A stretch of 34,367 nt of DNA from an uncultured Geobacteraceae bacterium (GTDB taxonomy: Bacteria > Desulfobacterota > Desulfuromonadia > Geobacterales > Pseudopelobacteraceae), in contig CAJAFV010000003.1 in the NCBI GenBank assembly GCA_903939115.1, positions 1 to 34,367 of the forward strand, written 5' to 3'. Below are positions 33,999 through 34,367 of this stretch, in pieces; the first letter of the stretch is position 1, and each line of letters starts with the position of its first letter. Under the pieces are notes generated by a model. That model saw only the letters and a list, made by a program, of their open reading frames with translations. It was not told the DNA's origin and did no database searches. The position numbers and the translations under genes are program-made.

Positions 33999-34020
33999 AG
34001 TATGGTAGCTAGTATGGTAG
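33999..34020. repeat. Direct repeat AGTATGGTAG, possible integrase arm sites
   Basis: AGTATGGTAG occurs at 33999-34008 and 34011-34020, with a third partial ATATGG just after. Short repeats near a tRNA 3' end often mark tyrosine-recombinase arm sites of integrated elements; this is inference. Confidence 0.35.
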
Positions 34021-34075
34021 ATATGGCTGTTGCTGGCCATGAAATGCAGTGAAATCTGGTGCCCTTCCCTTCTGA

Positions 34076-34237
34076 TTATAGCAGCCCTTTCTCAACAAAC
34101 GAAACATAACTATCCCCGATAATTATGTGATCCAATAGCCGAACACCTATTATATCCCCAGCCTCTTTCAATCGCTTTGTTATCTCAATATCCTCATTGC
34201 TTGGTGTCGGATCTCCACTTGGGTGATTGTGTAATGT
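34076..34237 (-). pseudogene. radC: C-terminal fragment of RadC (JAB/MPN metalloprotease-like)
   Basis: The reverse strand reads [20 protein letters not shown], then [19 protein letters not shown] and [15 protein letters not shown] with a stop at 34076. [11 protein letters not shown] plus the later D is the metal-binding JAMM signature at the end of RadC. Upstream of it the frame holds only about 12 unrelated residues before a TGA (34274-34276), so the rest of RadC is missing. It looks like a decayed remnant. RadC-type genes are common in islands and prophages beside tRNAs. Confidence 0.8.
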
Positions 34238-34299
34238 GAAGCTGCGAGTAATGTGAAGTGAGGTCGGAATCTTTCACGGCATTTCGGACACAATAAGCA

Positions 34300-34334
34300 T
34301 CTGGAAGGGCACGCGGCGTTGCAACCCTTCCAGA
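34300..34334. repeat. Inverted repeat near the window end
   Basis: TCTGGAAGGG (34300-34309) and CCCTTCCAGA (34325-34334) are perfect 10-base arms around a 15-base loop, in a region (34238-34367) where I recognise no gene. Confidence 0.4.
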
Positions 34335-34367
34335 CACTTCACATAACTATAGGGTTCTCAGCCACTC

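Noticed and set aside
34107..34130. Imperfect palindrome CATAACTATC...ATAATTATG
   Set aside because: Lies within the RadC coding remnant and is explained by its codons; too imperfect for a site call.

Overview
The window looks like a chromosome segment from a Geobacter-like member of the Desulfuromonadota (Geobacterales). The evidence is a dense set of multiheme c-type cytochromes (35 CxxCH heme sites in six proteins), including a CbcL-type c/b fusion, a PpcA-type triheme c7 and a twelve-heme chain of c7 units, together with cyt c/Fe-S/NrfD quinol oxidoreductase modules. No species can be named from the sequence alone.

Region 1 (1-12.2 kb) is a catabolic and uptake block. On the minus strand lie an omega-amino acid aminotransferase (GabT/DavT/PuuE type), a small TIGR04076-like protein, an IclR regulator, a class III CoA-transferase and the start of etfB, cut by the window edge. 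Divergent from the aminotransferase is a sigma-54 activator with two PAS domains and a TyrR-like HTH. It is followed on the plus strand by a five-gene branched-chain-amino-acid-type ABC importer. A good sigma-54 promoter precedes the importer, and a palindromic motif (TTATTC-N6-GAATAA) occurs on both sides of the regulator gene. A testable reading is uptake and oxidation of an omega-amino acid such as 5-aminovalerate or GABA, via semialdehyde and dicarboxylate to an acyl-CoA oxidised with ETF.

Region 2 (11.7-13.3 kb) holds a NimA/PNPOx-like flavoprotein, a tandem universal stress protein and a ThiS/MoaD-like protein ending in Gly-Gly.

Region 3 (13.5-23.9 kb) is the respiratory island. On the minus strand are a triheme c7, a periplasmic sCache protein, a twelve-heme chain, a PpcA-like triheme and CbcL. 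On the plus strand is a six-gene operon consisting of two successive cyt c / Fe-S / NrfD modules. The likely role is electron transfer from menaquinol across the inner membrane to periplasmic carriers during metal or other extracellular respiration.

Region 4 (24-33.5 kb) is mostly housekeeping: a class V aminotransferase, rubredoxin and a small ferredoxin, a metallo-beta-lactamase-fold hydrolase, coaBC, the complete tolQRAB-pal envelope operon, a DksA-type zinc-finger protein with a long N-terminal extension, and a DUF362/ferredoxin protein.

Region 5 (33.5 kb to end) is a tRNA-Lys(UUU) gene with a strong terminator, followed by short direct repeats and a C-terminal RadC fragment. This is the usual look of the edge of an island integrated at a tRNA.
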